Source: Apricaphanius iberus (Eukaryota > Chordata > Actinopteri > Cyprinodontiformes > Aphaniidae). From it: 64,000 bases of DNA. Below the pieces are notes generated by a model, which saw only the letters and a program-made list of their open reading frames with translations, had not been told where the DNA came from and made no database searches. The first letter of the stretch is position 1. Each line of letters starts with the position of its first letter. Where the stretch lies: assembly GCA_028564705.1 (NCBI GenBank), contig JAPXFQ010001133.1, forward strand, positions 744,001 to 808,000, given 5' to 3'. Positions 32,780 to 43,576 of the stretch are shown piece by piece. A program made the translations under genes and the position numbers.

Positions 32780-33405
32780 GCGGAGGAAGATGGATGGATG
32801 GATGGATGAATGTTGTGTGTTGATATGTCGTACGGGCGATTGTTTTGATAGTTGTAGCATTGTACATTCTGCTTCTGTTAGCGATGTGTGCTAGCTTTTA
32901 GCTGAGGATATAACTGTACTGCATGCTTTGAATAAAATGATTGGGCTTTTTTTGACGGTTTTTGTCGTGGGGTACACATGATGTACAGGAATTTAGCGAC
33001 GATCGCTTCGCAATAAAAAGTTTATCTGCCGGTAGTAATCGTATCGCTGCTATCAGACTACAAAAATGTCCGAACGGGGTGGAGCGGAACGCTCTGTAAC
33101 CTGGAGGGGGCGGGGCATGAAATGTTTCGCTTACATTTTTAAAGGATGAAATGAGTTGCTCTAAAGATGCTCCTCAGAACGGTATAAGGAGGGTCTGTGG
33201 GGCTACAATAACATGGAATACAGACCAAACCACTGTGGTTTTACTTTACATAGACCACAAGTGGATGATTTTCATGTGAAAAGGAAGGATTTAAAAGCAG
33301 GACATATCTCCTTTAAGGAAATGTACTTTCATTCTGCATCCCTCTAAAAGGGAGTATTTATTTTTAAATGTAGCTTTTATGTAAATTTTCCATATTCAAC
33401 CTTAA

Positions 33406-33667
33406 AGTCAGTCTAACATGGCCACAATATTTAACGATGGATTGTACATGGAGTTACAAAAAAGATGGGTGTCGGTACACCAAGCACCTGCACTAACTAC
33501 TTTGAATACAATGACTTAAAACTCTTGATTTAAATAAACAATATGACTCCGCCCTGGAAATGAAGACCCAGATCTTGTCCTTGGTTTGAGGCCCATACCC
33601 TGCTGCATCTATTTTGTAACTCCATGTACAATCCACTGTCAAATATTGTGGCCATGGCCATTTTACT
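33406..33667. mobile_element. TTAA-flanked foldback MITE
   Basis: TTAA at 33402-33405 and 33668-33671 flanks 262 bp. Long subterminal arms (GGCCACAATATTTAACGATG and on to GGAGTTACAAAA at about 33420-33461) recur inverted at about 33612-33652 with few changes, so the element can fold on itself. Non-coding. The TTAA site suggests mobilisation by a Kolobok- or piggyBac-type transposase. Confidence 0.75.
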
Positions 33668-33671
33668 TTAA

Positions 33672-34079
33672 ACTAACTTAATTACATTTTTTGGAACCTG
33701 TTGACAAACAAACAAACAAATAAATAAATAAAGTTAACATTTATTTTTTTGTGTTCTTGTGTGAATCAAAATGTTTCTAATATCTATTACTTTGCTACTG
33801 TTACAGCTTAATTTCCCATTTGTGGAACAATAAAGGATTATTCCATTCTATTCTTCAATTGACGCATTTAGAACTATCATAAGGACATAATCATCAGGAC
33901 TAAATTATACCAACAAACATCCAGGGATTTTCCTACCAGTGAGCTCTGGTTAAACTAGCCACAACGCCTAAAACAACACATTTTTCTTTATGAAGGTGAT
34001 AAAGATAAGGCAGACTTTAAACGGAATACCAGGCAAACTTTAAAAAAACACTGTACACATCAACCGTACTATATTTTTC
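33672..34079 (+). other. AT-rich sequence with a retroposon tail
   Basis: No gene. 33790-33855 (CAATAAAGGATTATTCC followed by ATTCTATTC) is the plus-strand version of the retroposon tail at 53480-53530. 33915-34000 resembles 26608-26690. Confidence 0.45.
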
Positions 34080-34640
34080 ATCCATCCATTATCTATACCC
34101 ATCCATCCTCTGCAGGGTGAAGGAGGGATGGCTGGTGCCTATAGCATATATGGACAGAAGTTGGGGGTACAGGTCACCAGTGCATCTCAAGGCCATATTT
34201 TACAGCTCTTTTTCATTTGTCTCTAAAATAGGAGAACATTTCTCAGAACTGAAAAACTCAACGTAATAAATGACTTTTTACTTGTTAAGAAATGCTTTGA
34301 CTGAGTCAAAAAATTTCCAAGCACTAACAGAGGCTTGCTTGACCCATTGCCGTTTACATATCAGACCAACAAAAAGTGTTTACACAGTTTAAACCAATGC
34401 TGTTTCTTCTAACCTCTACTGTACATTTTATATACAAACAGCAGTGGGAGGGAATATGAAAAAACACCACCAGCTTCCAGATGGCACAGTTTTATCCAAC
34501 AGGATAGAAAAATGTATTACTCTGGAAGTGTGGTGGACAACAATCTAACCATTTCCTTATCCTGGAAGGGTTTGGTACCTCCACATCTCCAGAAGTGCAG
34601 CACAGCCTGGACAGGTTGCCAGTCCATTGGAGGGTATGGT
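34080..34640. repeat. Two fragments of a common teleost retroposon sequence
   Basis: 34080-34200 (CATCCATCCATTATCTATAC, then GCAGGGTGAAGGAGGGATGG and ACAGGTCACCAGTGCATC) and 34592-34640 (GCCTGGACAGGTTGCCAGTC) resemble the widely dispersed teleost sequence built on TGGAGCCTATCCC and GGACAGGTCGCCAGTC phrases. Family not resolved. No coding part. Confidence 0.45.
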
Positions 34641-37173
34641 AACCGCTCAACATAAATCTAATGTCCATCCTCCATAGTGAAGGAAACATGTATGGATTTC
34701 TTTCTGGAATGACTGTGGCAAAGAGAAACAGGATATAATCTTGCACTAGTTATTTGTGGGTAGAATTCTAGAGGAGACCAAGGGCAAAAATTGCTTCTAC
34801 AAGCATTGACAGTTGTGTGATGTTGGCATCTAATTCAGGACTAAGGGCACAAACACACATGCTAAAGCATTGTGCTTCAGGACCTACTTCATCTCACTGT
34901 GGCCTCCTGGGTCCCAGGCCTCTTCTCAAACTGATTTTTGTCTCCTATTTTGTTAACCTTGCTTGCAATTAACCCCATGCTGTGAGCCAAAAACACATGG
35001 GCCAATAGTGGCTGCCTACAGTATGTGAGCGGCCAGCCTGGTGTGAATCACCATATTGTGTCATCTGTCCTGGATATAAAGGAACAGGGATAAAGGAGAA
35101 TGAGACACAGAGTGCTGTTTTTATGGGGAGACCAATAGTCCTGGCAGGGTACCCCCTTAGGGTGATGGGGAGGGTTTGCTTCTGTCTCTGTTCATCCTGA
35201 CAGGTTCTTTTGTAATCATCCGGGTTTGGGTCGGAGCAGAGAGAAGATGGAGGCAGGGGGGCGGAGGTGGGGTGTAGGTGAGGGCTGGAGCGTAGGAGAT
35301 GGGGGGGCATTGTATCCACTCTATTCTATCTCCCCACTCTGCTTCTGCTCAATGGGTGGATAACCTCCCCCCCCCATACACCAGAGTCTGAATCTTTGAA
35401 CTGTGCAGACACAGATGCACAAACACCCACACTTGTATTCTGGTTGAGTTGCTTGTGTGCATCGCTACATATTCACATTGGCATGCATGGTAGAGTCTAT
35501 AGGTCTCTTTGTGCATGGGTGACTGTAAGGCTGCAACACATACTGTAAGGCTTCTTTTTATAGATCTCTCTTCTTTTCCTTACTGGTAATGAGAGAAAAA
35601 GGTCAGTGTCTGGTGAGGAGGAGTGAAGACGAGCATTACGCCAGGATCCTCGGTTTCTTTACAGGCCTCCAAGTTCACCAATTTCAGCAAATGAGCATGT
35701 ACAACAAGCCAACGGGGCTTTTACTGGAAATCTAATTCATTTCTCTAGACAACTGTGAAATTTGCCATTGACATTAGTCATTACCCCAAGGCTAACGAAA
35801 AGATGATCTCGGTTAATAAATGATCCCTAACAAGGAGCAGTCTCGTTCTCTCTCCCATTGTGTTAATGTCAGGGGCAGCTGTTAACGGCGTGCATCAGCA
35901 GAACAACACTGTTAACTCCAACTGGGGCTTCACTTCCATCTCAATTCTCTTTCTTCCCCAAGAAAAAACATTATCCTCACCATGGCCCTGCAGACTCTCT
36001 GACTTCATTAGACTTATGACTCCAAAAGCTTCAAGCTACTTTTCTTGATGGCAGCACAGGTTTTTCCTGGTGCCAATCTACTCTACATACCAACAAACGG
36101 AGGTGCAGAGGTGAGGTACAGAAGTATAAAGGAATTAAAATGAAAACGGATGTTTGTGTAGGCAATGAAATCAATAAAAAACAACAATATTTGATACAGA
36201 GCAACAAAAAGAACATCCCTGCAACAGGTCAAGCCTGGGCAACCCCCTTCAAATGTTCAAAAAGGTTCACAGATGAATGTGTGCTGCGTTGCAGTATCTG
36301 AAGTCAAAGATAACGTGTACCTGAAATATACAATGTAGTTTTGTAGGTAAGAGTATCTTCTGCTCGTCAGCGGAAGGAATTAAAACAAAATGATACCCCT
36401 GTTCATCTAATTTATTGGCGCAACCAAGCAAAAAATGCACCAACAGTTTAATGTATATGCAGTTTAAAAAAAATATGAGCCATATTGTACTTCTGTAACT
36501 GTCAGAACAAAGAGAACAAAAAGGGCAGCACAGAGTTGACCAATTACAAGCTGGAGATGACAGGGTATATTTTTAGTCTCAGGAGACGAGCAGGATTTAG
36601 ACAAAAAATGCTTGGTCATTGGTTTGGCTCTTCTTGTCACCCTTAACACTTTGACAGGAAATTAAGACTCTCAGAATGTTTGGGTTTAATATTCTTCCTT
36701 GACTAGACACACATTTTTCTATTTTTTTACAATGTAAATGTTCATAAGAAAACATACATCTTCAATAAAGACATTTCATATTTCAAAAAAATGCTATGCA
36801 TTTTAGTCAGATATGACAGTAAAATCCATCCCTCCATCTTTTTTCGTTCTGCTGCTGTGGAAATCCTCCTCTAGCTCCTTGATTCCCCCCATGTCATTTA
36901 CTGCTATGTAATGAATGAATGTCAATAAAACAATCATGCAGATACCTCCATTTATTATTAGCACTTGTAGACCATAAGAGCACCCTGGGTTGTTTTGTTT
37001 TGGTTCTGTGGTCTGATCATGGCATTTTGGTTTGTGGGTCGATTGTTGATGGGGGGGGCAGAGAAGATGCACTGGTGGGTGATTTTAGTGTGCTGCATGT
37101 GTGGTGTAGGTTTGTCTGGCAGAGATATGAATTGTGTCTTCAGCAAATCATCTGCATGTTGTGATTTTCATTA
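34641..37173. other. Unassigned intergenic or intronic sequence
   Basis: No gene recognised. A 116-codon frame on the minus strand (34969-35319) is proline-rich and without a domain. 35610-35960 has balanced composition with AATTCAT and TTAATAAATGATC words and could be a conserved non-coding stretch. C- and G-runs occur at 35368-35376 and 37051-37058. Confidence 0.35.
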
Positions 37174-38037
37174 ATTCAATTTAAATTCAGTTTATTCATA
37201 AAGCGTCAATTCACGACAGATGTAATCTCAAGACACTTTACAAGAAAATAATTTCAATACCATTATCCAAACATTCAAGTCGTTGAAAGTTTTCTATTTA
37301 AGGAATCCCAGCAGATTGTGTTGGGTCATTGACCTGAGGTTGTGCCCTGATCATGCAGACTCCACCCACAGCAATCCATTCAGGAATCCCTCATACTGAC
37401 CAAGCATGTTCCCTTTAACAAGAAGAAACCTCCAGCAGAACCAGAACCTGGCTCAGTACAAGCGGTCATCTGTCACAACCGGCTGGGGGTCCAAGAAGAC
37501 AGAGAAGAGACACAGAAAGAACAAGCGAACTGATGTAAGAGAACTTTCTATATTAAAGAAAGTAAAAAGTTGATAACAGGACATGCAGGATGTTCAGCCT
37601 TGAGGACACAAATGCATGGACTAGTTTCTCTGCATCACTCCTGGACAGGAGGTTTCTAATTTTAGCAATATTCCGGAGATGAAAGAAAGAAATCTTAGAA
37701 ACCAGTTTAATATGAGATTTTAATGTCATGTCATGGTCAAAAATTACACCGAGGTTCTTTACATTATTACCAGAGGCCAAATTAATGCCATCCAGCTGAA
37801 GTGATTGAATTAGCAGTTTCCTTTTTAAAGGTTCTGGTCCAAAGACAAGAACTTCTATCTTGTCTGAATTTAAAAGTAGAAAATTCAGAGTCATCCAGGT
37901 TTTTATGTCTTCCAGACATGCTTGTAATCTACCTAACTGATTGGTTTCATCCGGTTTTATGGATAAATATAATTGTGCATCATCAGCATAACTGTGGAAA
38001 TTCATTCCATGTTGTCTAATTATTTTACAAATTGGAA

Positions 38038-38041
<4 letters not shown>
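37174..38041 (-). mobile_element. L2 LINE remnant, minus strand
   Basis: The 3' UTR (37174-37545) reads in reverse the same blocks as the plus-strand L2: CTGCTGGAGGTTTCTTCTTG, the CACTTTACAAG terminus and a degraded GAATT tail. The coding part (about 37600-38041) encodes reverse transcriptase from just before motif C (HGMNFHSYADDAQLYLSIKP) through LGVIFDHDMTLKSHIK to NLLSRSDAEKLVHAFVSSRL, then breaks off. The C-terminal third is missing between the two parts. Not functional. Confidence 0.9.
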
Positions 38042-38078
<37 letters not shown>

Positions 38079-38100
38079 TATATATATATATATATATATG
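38039..38100. repeat. (TA)n microsatellite
   Basis: About 60 bp of near-perfect TA dinucleotides with one AAAA interruption near 38072-38076, at the 5' edge of the minus-strand L2. Confidence 0.95.
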
Positions 38101-38420
38101 GTGGGGGACATAATTATTTGACCCCTTGCAGATTTTACAAGTTTGTCCAATGACAAAGAAATGAAAGGTTGATCATAATATTATCTTAGAAAGGCTTGAA
38201 CATGTTGTAGGGATAAAGGGAACAGCACTAGGCTGGTTTAGATCATATCTGTCCAACAGATTCCAGTTTGTTCATATCAATGATAAATCTTCTTCACATT
38301 CAAGGGATTTATTGTTGGACCCCTCGCTGGTTTTGTAAGTTTTTCCAATTACAAATTAATTAAAAGTGTCACAACAGTATCATTTTCTTGGTATGTTTAT
38401 CTTAACAGTGACAAATGGCA
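38101..38420. mobile_element. Tc1-like terminal sequence in two pieces
   Basis: 38110-38160 (ATAATTATTTGACCCCTTGC) and 38310-38420 (TTATTGTTGGACCCCTCGCT, then TATGTTTATCTTAACAGTGA) both resemble the ends of a common teleost Tc1/mariner-type element. They lie in the same orientation with an L2 fragment between them. The assignment rests on recalled consensus and is tentative. Confidence 0.4.
38163..38305 (+). mobile_element. L2 reverse-transcriptase piece in inverted orientation
   Basis: GATCATAATATTATCTTAGA to AATGATAAATCTTCTTCACA matches 22776-22890 of the intact L2 (motif A to just before motif B: DHNIILERLE, GTALGWFRSYLSNRFQFVHI). It lies on the plus strand, next to the minus-strand L2 whose coding part begins just after motif B. 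The two parts therefore represent adjacent sections of one element in opposite directions. Confidence 0.8.
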
Positions 38421-40014
38421 TATCAAAGCAACAAAAAAACTTTAAATAAAAGATAGAAACTTCAGTAACTAGATAGAAACTATATAAAACGGTCAGAAGG
38501 CCAGGGTAGCTGTTTTAAGACTTGATCATAAAAGAAACACACAATTACAAAAGGAGAACTTTTACTTTTGCTCTTAGAACAAATATTTTTTTTTATTTTA
38601 TGTAGCAAACAGCAGCATTGCCCCTTGTCCAGCCTACACATTTCCATCTGGAATCTTTGCAGCATAAACTGTCTGAAAGAGGGAGGGCCATCTGGTAGAA
38701 TACTTTGAGCTGATTGGAGTGCCAAACGGCGCTGCCATATTTTTTCACTTTTCACGAAGTGCTTCCCTTGGCTCATTTTTTTACGAAGAAATAGTATCCA
38801 GTTCCTCTACAACCAATTTAATAGCCGCTTCTACGCGGGCGCCAACCGGCGCGGCCATGTTCGTTTCACCTAGCTAAGCCCTAGATACTATCGTCACAAC
38901 TGAACTCCTGCTCAAAAGCACAATGCCAACAAATATTGGTCTAGTGAAATATAGGTTGGAGGTCAGACAGTTTAGATTGGAGCAGTCCAAGATGGATTCT
39001 CCTAAGTTTGGAAAACTCTCAATCTTGCAAGAATCCATCTTGCAGAGCAAGGTTAGAGCTAGAGATGGTAGAGGTCAGAGAGAGATGAAAGAAGATCTTT
39101 CTGCCTCTTAAAGGGTCGCCTGGTGTGAAGAAAAATATTATCTGTTTTCTCTCTGCTCATGCTGAGTCCTTTGCTGCAGTGTTTTGTCTGGCAAATTTGC
39201 AGAGGATAGCAGAGCGATCCTTAGAACGTCTCATCTCTGATGTCTCCATTTATGTTTAAATTTCATGAGATAGGAAATATTACACATTTTACTTTGAGAC
39301 AAATATAAACATAAAAGCTGCTTTTCATATAACTTCAGGGACAATAAATTCCTATTTTGGGGTGACAGTAAATCAAGTGAGGGCTTTAACTAACTTGTGA
39401 CATTAAAGATGAACTTTAATTCCCACAGCATCATAATTAATAGCCCATCTTAGTCACAGACATACTCCCTTCTTCGTCCATGCCCTCCCCTTAAGACTCT
39501 ACAAAACTGTAGGACAGGAAGGCATCTGTTTTCTAATTGGATAGTATGATCTGTCACCATCTAATTAGGTAAATGTAGAAAGACTCTGCCAAATTCACAT
39601 CCACAACTTCAGAGTCTCTCTCACAGTTTTATCCTGCACATCTCAAAACAGGATGTTTGCAAAAGAACTTAAAATATTCTCCCAAATTCCAATCTTTATT
39701 TACAACCATGCAAACCTCTTTCTGAACATTTGGAAACTTGAAAATCATTACCATGCCAGCATCATTATTCACTAGGGGTGTGCAAAGGAGCCGGTATCTG
39801 TATTTGTATTCGTTGAGGGGGGAAAAGTATTTGTTCCGAATAACATGTTTTTACAAATACTTATTTGTGCCTTTCTGACTACTGTATTTGGGTTTGGCTC
39901 CACCCCTGTTATTCACAAATACAGAAAACATGGAATAGTGACTGACCTACCAAAATTACTCCAAGAATAAATCAAAAACTCATTCATGAGGTCACAAAAG
40001 AACGGAGAGCAACA
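38421..40014. other. Unassigned sequence with a small inverted repeat
   Basis: No gene. CAAGATGGATTCT (38988-39000) is exactly inverted at 39030-39042. 38724-38750 and 38840-38860 share a GCGCCAACCGGCGCGGCCAT-like phrase (AACGGCGCTGCCAT in the first). 39775-39860 (GGGGTGTGCAAAGG, CTGTATTTGTATTCG) resembles a dispersed hAT-type repeat. Confidence 0.4.
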
Positions 40015-40725
40015 CAGCATATCCTCAGCAATCCATCATCAAGCATGTAGCGACAGTGAAGAGGGAAAAACTCCCCTTTAACAGGAAGAAACCTGCGGCA
40101 GAAACAGAACCAGAACTTGGCTCAGTACTGCTACAACCGTCTGGGGGTCTGAGAAGACAGAGAAGAGACAGCATGGAGGATGCTCTGTGACTTTGAGCAT
40201 CATCTGGACCAACGCTCCCCATCCAGCAGGGGGGGTTATAGCTGAGCAGGGTACCAGAAAACTGGGTTAACAATCGCATTAAGATCAGAAAAAATATATC
40301 TGGAGAGTAGTAGAAGAAAAAAGTAGAAGAGAGAAGAAAAGTGGAAAGTCTGTCCTCCAACAGTCTAAGCCTATAGCAGCATAACTACAAAAATAGCTCA
40401 GTATAACCTTAGCCCTTCTATTTTGGATCAACTGAAGGCTTTTAATCACATTTTGTGGACTTCCTGATAATAAGGAATTACAGTAGTCCAGCCTTGAAGT
40501 AACAAATGCATGAACTAGTTTCTCTGCATTTCTCCTGGACTGGATGTTTCTAATTTTAGCAATATTCCGAAGGTGAAAGAAAGAAATCCTAGAAACCTGT
40601 TTAATAGAAGATTTAAATGTCATGTCTTGGTCAAAAATTACACCAAGGTTCTTTACATTATTACCAGAGGCCAAATTAATGCCATCCAGATGAAGAGACT
40701 GGTTTAGCAGTTTCCTTTTTAAAGG
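40015..40725 (-). mobile_element. L2 LINE remnant, minus strand
   Basis: 40015-40165 is L2 3' UTR in reverse (AGGGAAAAACTCCCCTTTAA, then AGGAAGAAACCTGCGGCAG). 40390-40725 encodes the region after motif C: NNVKNLGVIFDQDMTFKS, SRISFFHLRNIAKIRN, LVHAFVTSRLDYCNSLLSG. The C-terminal end and part of the UTR between 40165 and 40385 are replaced by unrelated sequence. Its coding part is more complete there than in the 37.2-kb copy, but it is frameshifted or truncated at both sides. Confidence 0.88.
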
Positions 40726-42088
40726 AAAACATTTCCCTTTAATAAATGAAATCCCTGTTTGAAAACATGTTTCCTTCACTTTTATTTAGTCAGGCTACAG
40801 AGATATGTGAGGGGATGATAGTTTTCCACGGCCCTGTTCCGAATCCACACAGAGCACAGCAAGGGACAGAGATCCAGTCAAATCCCATTGATTTGAATTA
40901 TTTCCTCAGGATGAACTAGGTCTGAAACAGAAAAAGGTCCCTGGCCTGAAGTGATCCTAGATCTGCAGGTCTACTGGGGCTTTCATCGTGCTAAGATCTT
41001 CGTTGACGTCTCCTTTTGTTATTCCAGGCGACTCCGTCATGCCGGTTCGCAGGTCTGCTGCTCCCTCTTGCACAGCGCAGAGCTGTGTTTTATCAGTCGT
41101 CTGTATTTGTCAAAGCTGATGTGCTATTTGGTGTGCAGAGCTGCTGAACTGTGAAGCGCCCGGGGCATTGGGAATAAAGGAGGGTGCAGGAGTCGGCTGG
41201 CCTGTCCTGCATGCAGGTGAACTGCCCAAGGCCTTCGTTTGCTGTGTTCAGAATTGATGTCAAGCGAGAGTGACTTGAGAGGTTGGTCAGGTAGATGAAA
41301 TATGTATCGTGATGTAAGCTTGAGTCAGAATGTCTTTGAAATGATTTTCTCCTGTGATTGATGGATTGATTTGGACTCTCAAAGTGGAACCAAGTGAAAA
41401 CTGGCCCATGAGGGGGAACACTTCACCTAGCAGACATTCCCTGAACAAATACAGCCAAAATAATGAGAATAAAGCTTTTGAGTGTTTCATCAGATCAGAC
41501 AGAGAAGGTTTTTATTTACTACATTCACAGTGAAGGAGCGGGGAGCCCCGGGGAGGTTCACATCCAGTCTGAGAGTACTTAGGATGTAAAACGCACAAAG
41601 CTGCAATTTAAACACTTGTCTTCCTTCATATTAGATTTTCCATCTTCTTCATTGCTCCTTCCTTCGGCGAGACGCACATCTCACACTCCAGCATTCCAAT
41701 TTGCAACACCGCCGTTTTTCAACTACATGTTCATTTATTGCCGTTATTACTTTGTCATGTCGGATAAATTGATAACATGACATAACTTGTTTGCTGCCTT
41801 GTTGTGCCGGCGGTCTGATTATGAGGTCAAGTGCGTTAAGAAAAATGACGAATGTGGGAGATTGGAGAGCCATCAGGGTTTTCTTCTTTCACTTGTTTCC
41901 AGGCTGTTGCTCCATTAGATGGAGAGTTTCTTCAAAATTTTCTGGCTTACAAAGTTAATGGACAAACACATTAGCTCAATTAAAATAGACTCTGGTCTAA
42001 AATTTACATCCTGTCTCAAATATATACAGTGTCTTGTACAATCCTCCTATTGAATAATTAGTGGATGGGCAGTGTGTATATTTCTGTT
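40726..42088. other. Unassigned; possible conserved non-coding stretches
   Basis: No gene. 41640-41880 is compositionally balanced, with GATAAATTGATAACATGACA-like phrases and few simple repeats, unlike the decayed repeats around it. 42010-42050 is the start of Tc1-type material. Confidence 0.3.
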
Positions 42089-42235
42089 TAAGAAGGGTCA
42101 GATCATTGGTATCAAGCAGGGGAAACATCTGAGGAGATGAACAAACCTTATAAAAAACTGGAAGGAAAGAGAAGTATCGTCTTCCAGGAGGAAATGTGGT
42201 CTTAAACAGTCCTTAATGATCAGTACAGGAGTTAC
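42089..42235 (+). mobile_element. Tc1-like transposase N-terminal remnant
   Basis: Split over two frames it reads KKGQIIGIKQGKH and then LIKNWKEREVSSSRRKCG. This corresponds to the helix-turn-helix and linker of teleost Tc1-type transposases (typically KGQIIGLH..GK followed by IIKNWK..G and SSSRKKCGR). It is cut off at 42236, where a TTAA element begins. Confidence 0.6.
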
Positions 42236-42239
42236 TTAA

Positions 42240-42505
42240 AGGGAAAGTTCTGTCTTTTTGCAGCCTGGACCTAAATAACATGCATTACGTTCATTTACTC
42301 ACCGAGACCAGTTAGGAGCCACTAGGAGTCCTTCAGGAGAAGTTTAGATCCATTGGTGATCAGCGTTTATCAATATAATGGGAGTTAATGGGGCAGCTAA
42401 AGGTCAGCCTCTAAATAAGGAATTATCTGCCACTAAACTGCTTCATTTCACCATGTTTGGTTATCAATCACTAGCTCTATTCCTCTGGGAGCTCAGAGCG
42501 TCTGC
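42240..42505 (+). mobile_element. TTAA transposon fragment, sibling of 53203-54197
   Basis: TTAA (42236-42239) is followed by AGGGAAAGTTCTGTC and a stretch matching, in inverse orientation, 54197 down to about 53935, including GGAGTTAATGGGGCAGCTAA and CCTCTAAATAAGGAATTATC. Homology ends near 42505. The second terminus is missing. Non-coding. Confidence 0.8.
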
Positions 42506-43203
42506 TGCTGAATGTGGATTGCCCTTTATCACAGTTCAAACACCAAATATACATCAATATACATCGATAAGCACAGTAGAAACCATCCTATCAGCCAATC
42601 AGTGACAAGGAAAATTAATGGGCGCATATGGCGTACCATTCACAAGATGCATCTTCTTTCAAATATTTTCAATGCGACCTAGAGAAAAATCCACAAATAA
42701 TTTGGAGTCACGTTCCACTGAAAAATTTCCAACTACTGATGCAGCTCTAGAGCAGCAAATTATACAGATAATAAATTACACACTGATGATTTTCTGCTTA
42801 CATCTAAAGAAAACATGACATTTAAGTTTGGAATATTAGACTGGAGCAATAAAAACATGTTAATGTTGTAATTTCAGATCAATCAAATCTTTAATAACTA
42901 CCTAAAGGTTGTTATTTTCAAAAAGTAAAAGTGGTTTTCTTCACTTCCAGATGCACTTTATACAACAATGAGGAAGCTGAACTAAAAATCATCCAACTTC
43001 CTCTCAGATATTCATGTAGGGCAGAGGCAACTGTGGTTCAGAAGTTCAGTTTTGCTGCTTCACAGACTGCTACTGTAGAGGACGACACACTGAGCGTTCT
43101 ATAGAGGTTCTGGTTCAGACTGGGATCACTCTGTTCATACTGGGAGAACCTGCCAGAGCTCCACTTAAAACCATTCAGAGTATGAGAAGATATGGTGGAG
43201 AAA
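42506..43203. other. Unassigned sequence
   Basis: No gene. AT-rich, no recognisable repeat terminus apart from the L2 scrap that follows. Confidence 0.35.
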
Positions 43204-43260
43204 ATATAGCGCCGTTTCACAACAGATGTCATCTCAAGGCACTTTACAAGAAGAGTTATA
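43204..43260 (-). mobile_element. L2 3'-terminal scrap
   Basis: TATAGCGCCGTTTCACAACA, then GATGTCATCTCAAGGCAC and TTTACAAGAAG, is the reverse of the last ~55 bp of L2. Only the extreme 3' end is present. 43263-43576 carries nothing recognisable. Confidence 0.85.
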
Positions 43261-43576
43261 TGTTATATTTCTGCTGTTCTTTATCATTTCCACACAGCTG
43301 CTGATACAGGTTTGGGTGATATAAATGTGAGGAGGGAGATGATATGTGTGATCTCATATGAAAAATAAGAACAAACGCAAGGTAAGGTAGAAATAACCTA
43401 AATATATGAATAAACTTAATATTTGGATATCAGCAGCTGTGTTAAATATCAAATAAATCAAATGTAATATAGACTTAGTAATCAAATGTTATGATTTACC
43501 ATTTTCCAAAATGTAAACTCTCCAATTCAACATTAGGAATACATGCTCTTATTGTGAAGTGGTGGTAGAGGTGTCT

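Larger units (their letters stand above)
29473..32805 (+). mobile_element. Rex3 LINE (RTE clade), near full length
   Basis: Flanked by a 13-bp direct repeat ATGAATGTTGTGT (29460-29472 and 32806-32818) and ending in tandem GATG units, the tail described for Rex3. It encodes an endonuclease and a reverse transcriptase with CSNYRGITLLSLPGKVY and GFRPGRGTLDQLYTL. 31434-31453 is the TGGCAGAC(N)GGGGTGGTGGT block that I recall as a standard Rex3 diagnostic site. About 3.3 kb, probably starting at or very near the true 5' end. Frameshifts and stops make it inactive. The perfect 13-bp target duplication argues for a fairly recent insertion. Confidence 0.93.
28822..33312 (+). mobile_element. TTAA-flanked, Kolobok-like transposon with THAP ORF, split by Rex3
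   Basis: AGGAGACATATCATG at 28822 and its inverse (AGGAGATATGTCCTG, ending 33312) are terminal inverted repeats. TTAA flanks both ends (28818-28821, 33313-33316). Without the Rex3 insert it is about 1.15 kb. It encodes a THAP zinc finger (29122-29367) but no DDE catalytic region. TTAA targeting together with a THAP domain is characteristic of the Kolobok superfamily. piggyBac also uses TTAA but lacks THAP. The copy is therefore probably a non-autonomous derivative that kept the DNA-binding exon. Confidence 0.8.

Noticed and set aside
28822..33312. piggyBac element
   Set aside because: TTAA flanks fit, but the THAP finger and the end sequence do not match the usual piggyBac layout. Kolobok is preferred, with the reservation that no transposase core is present.
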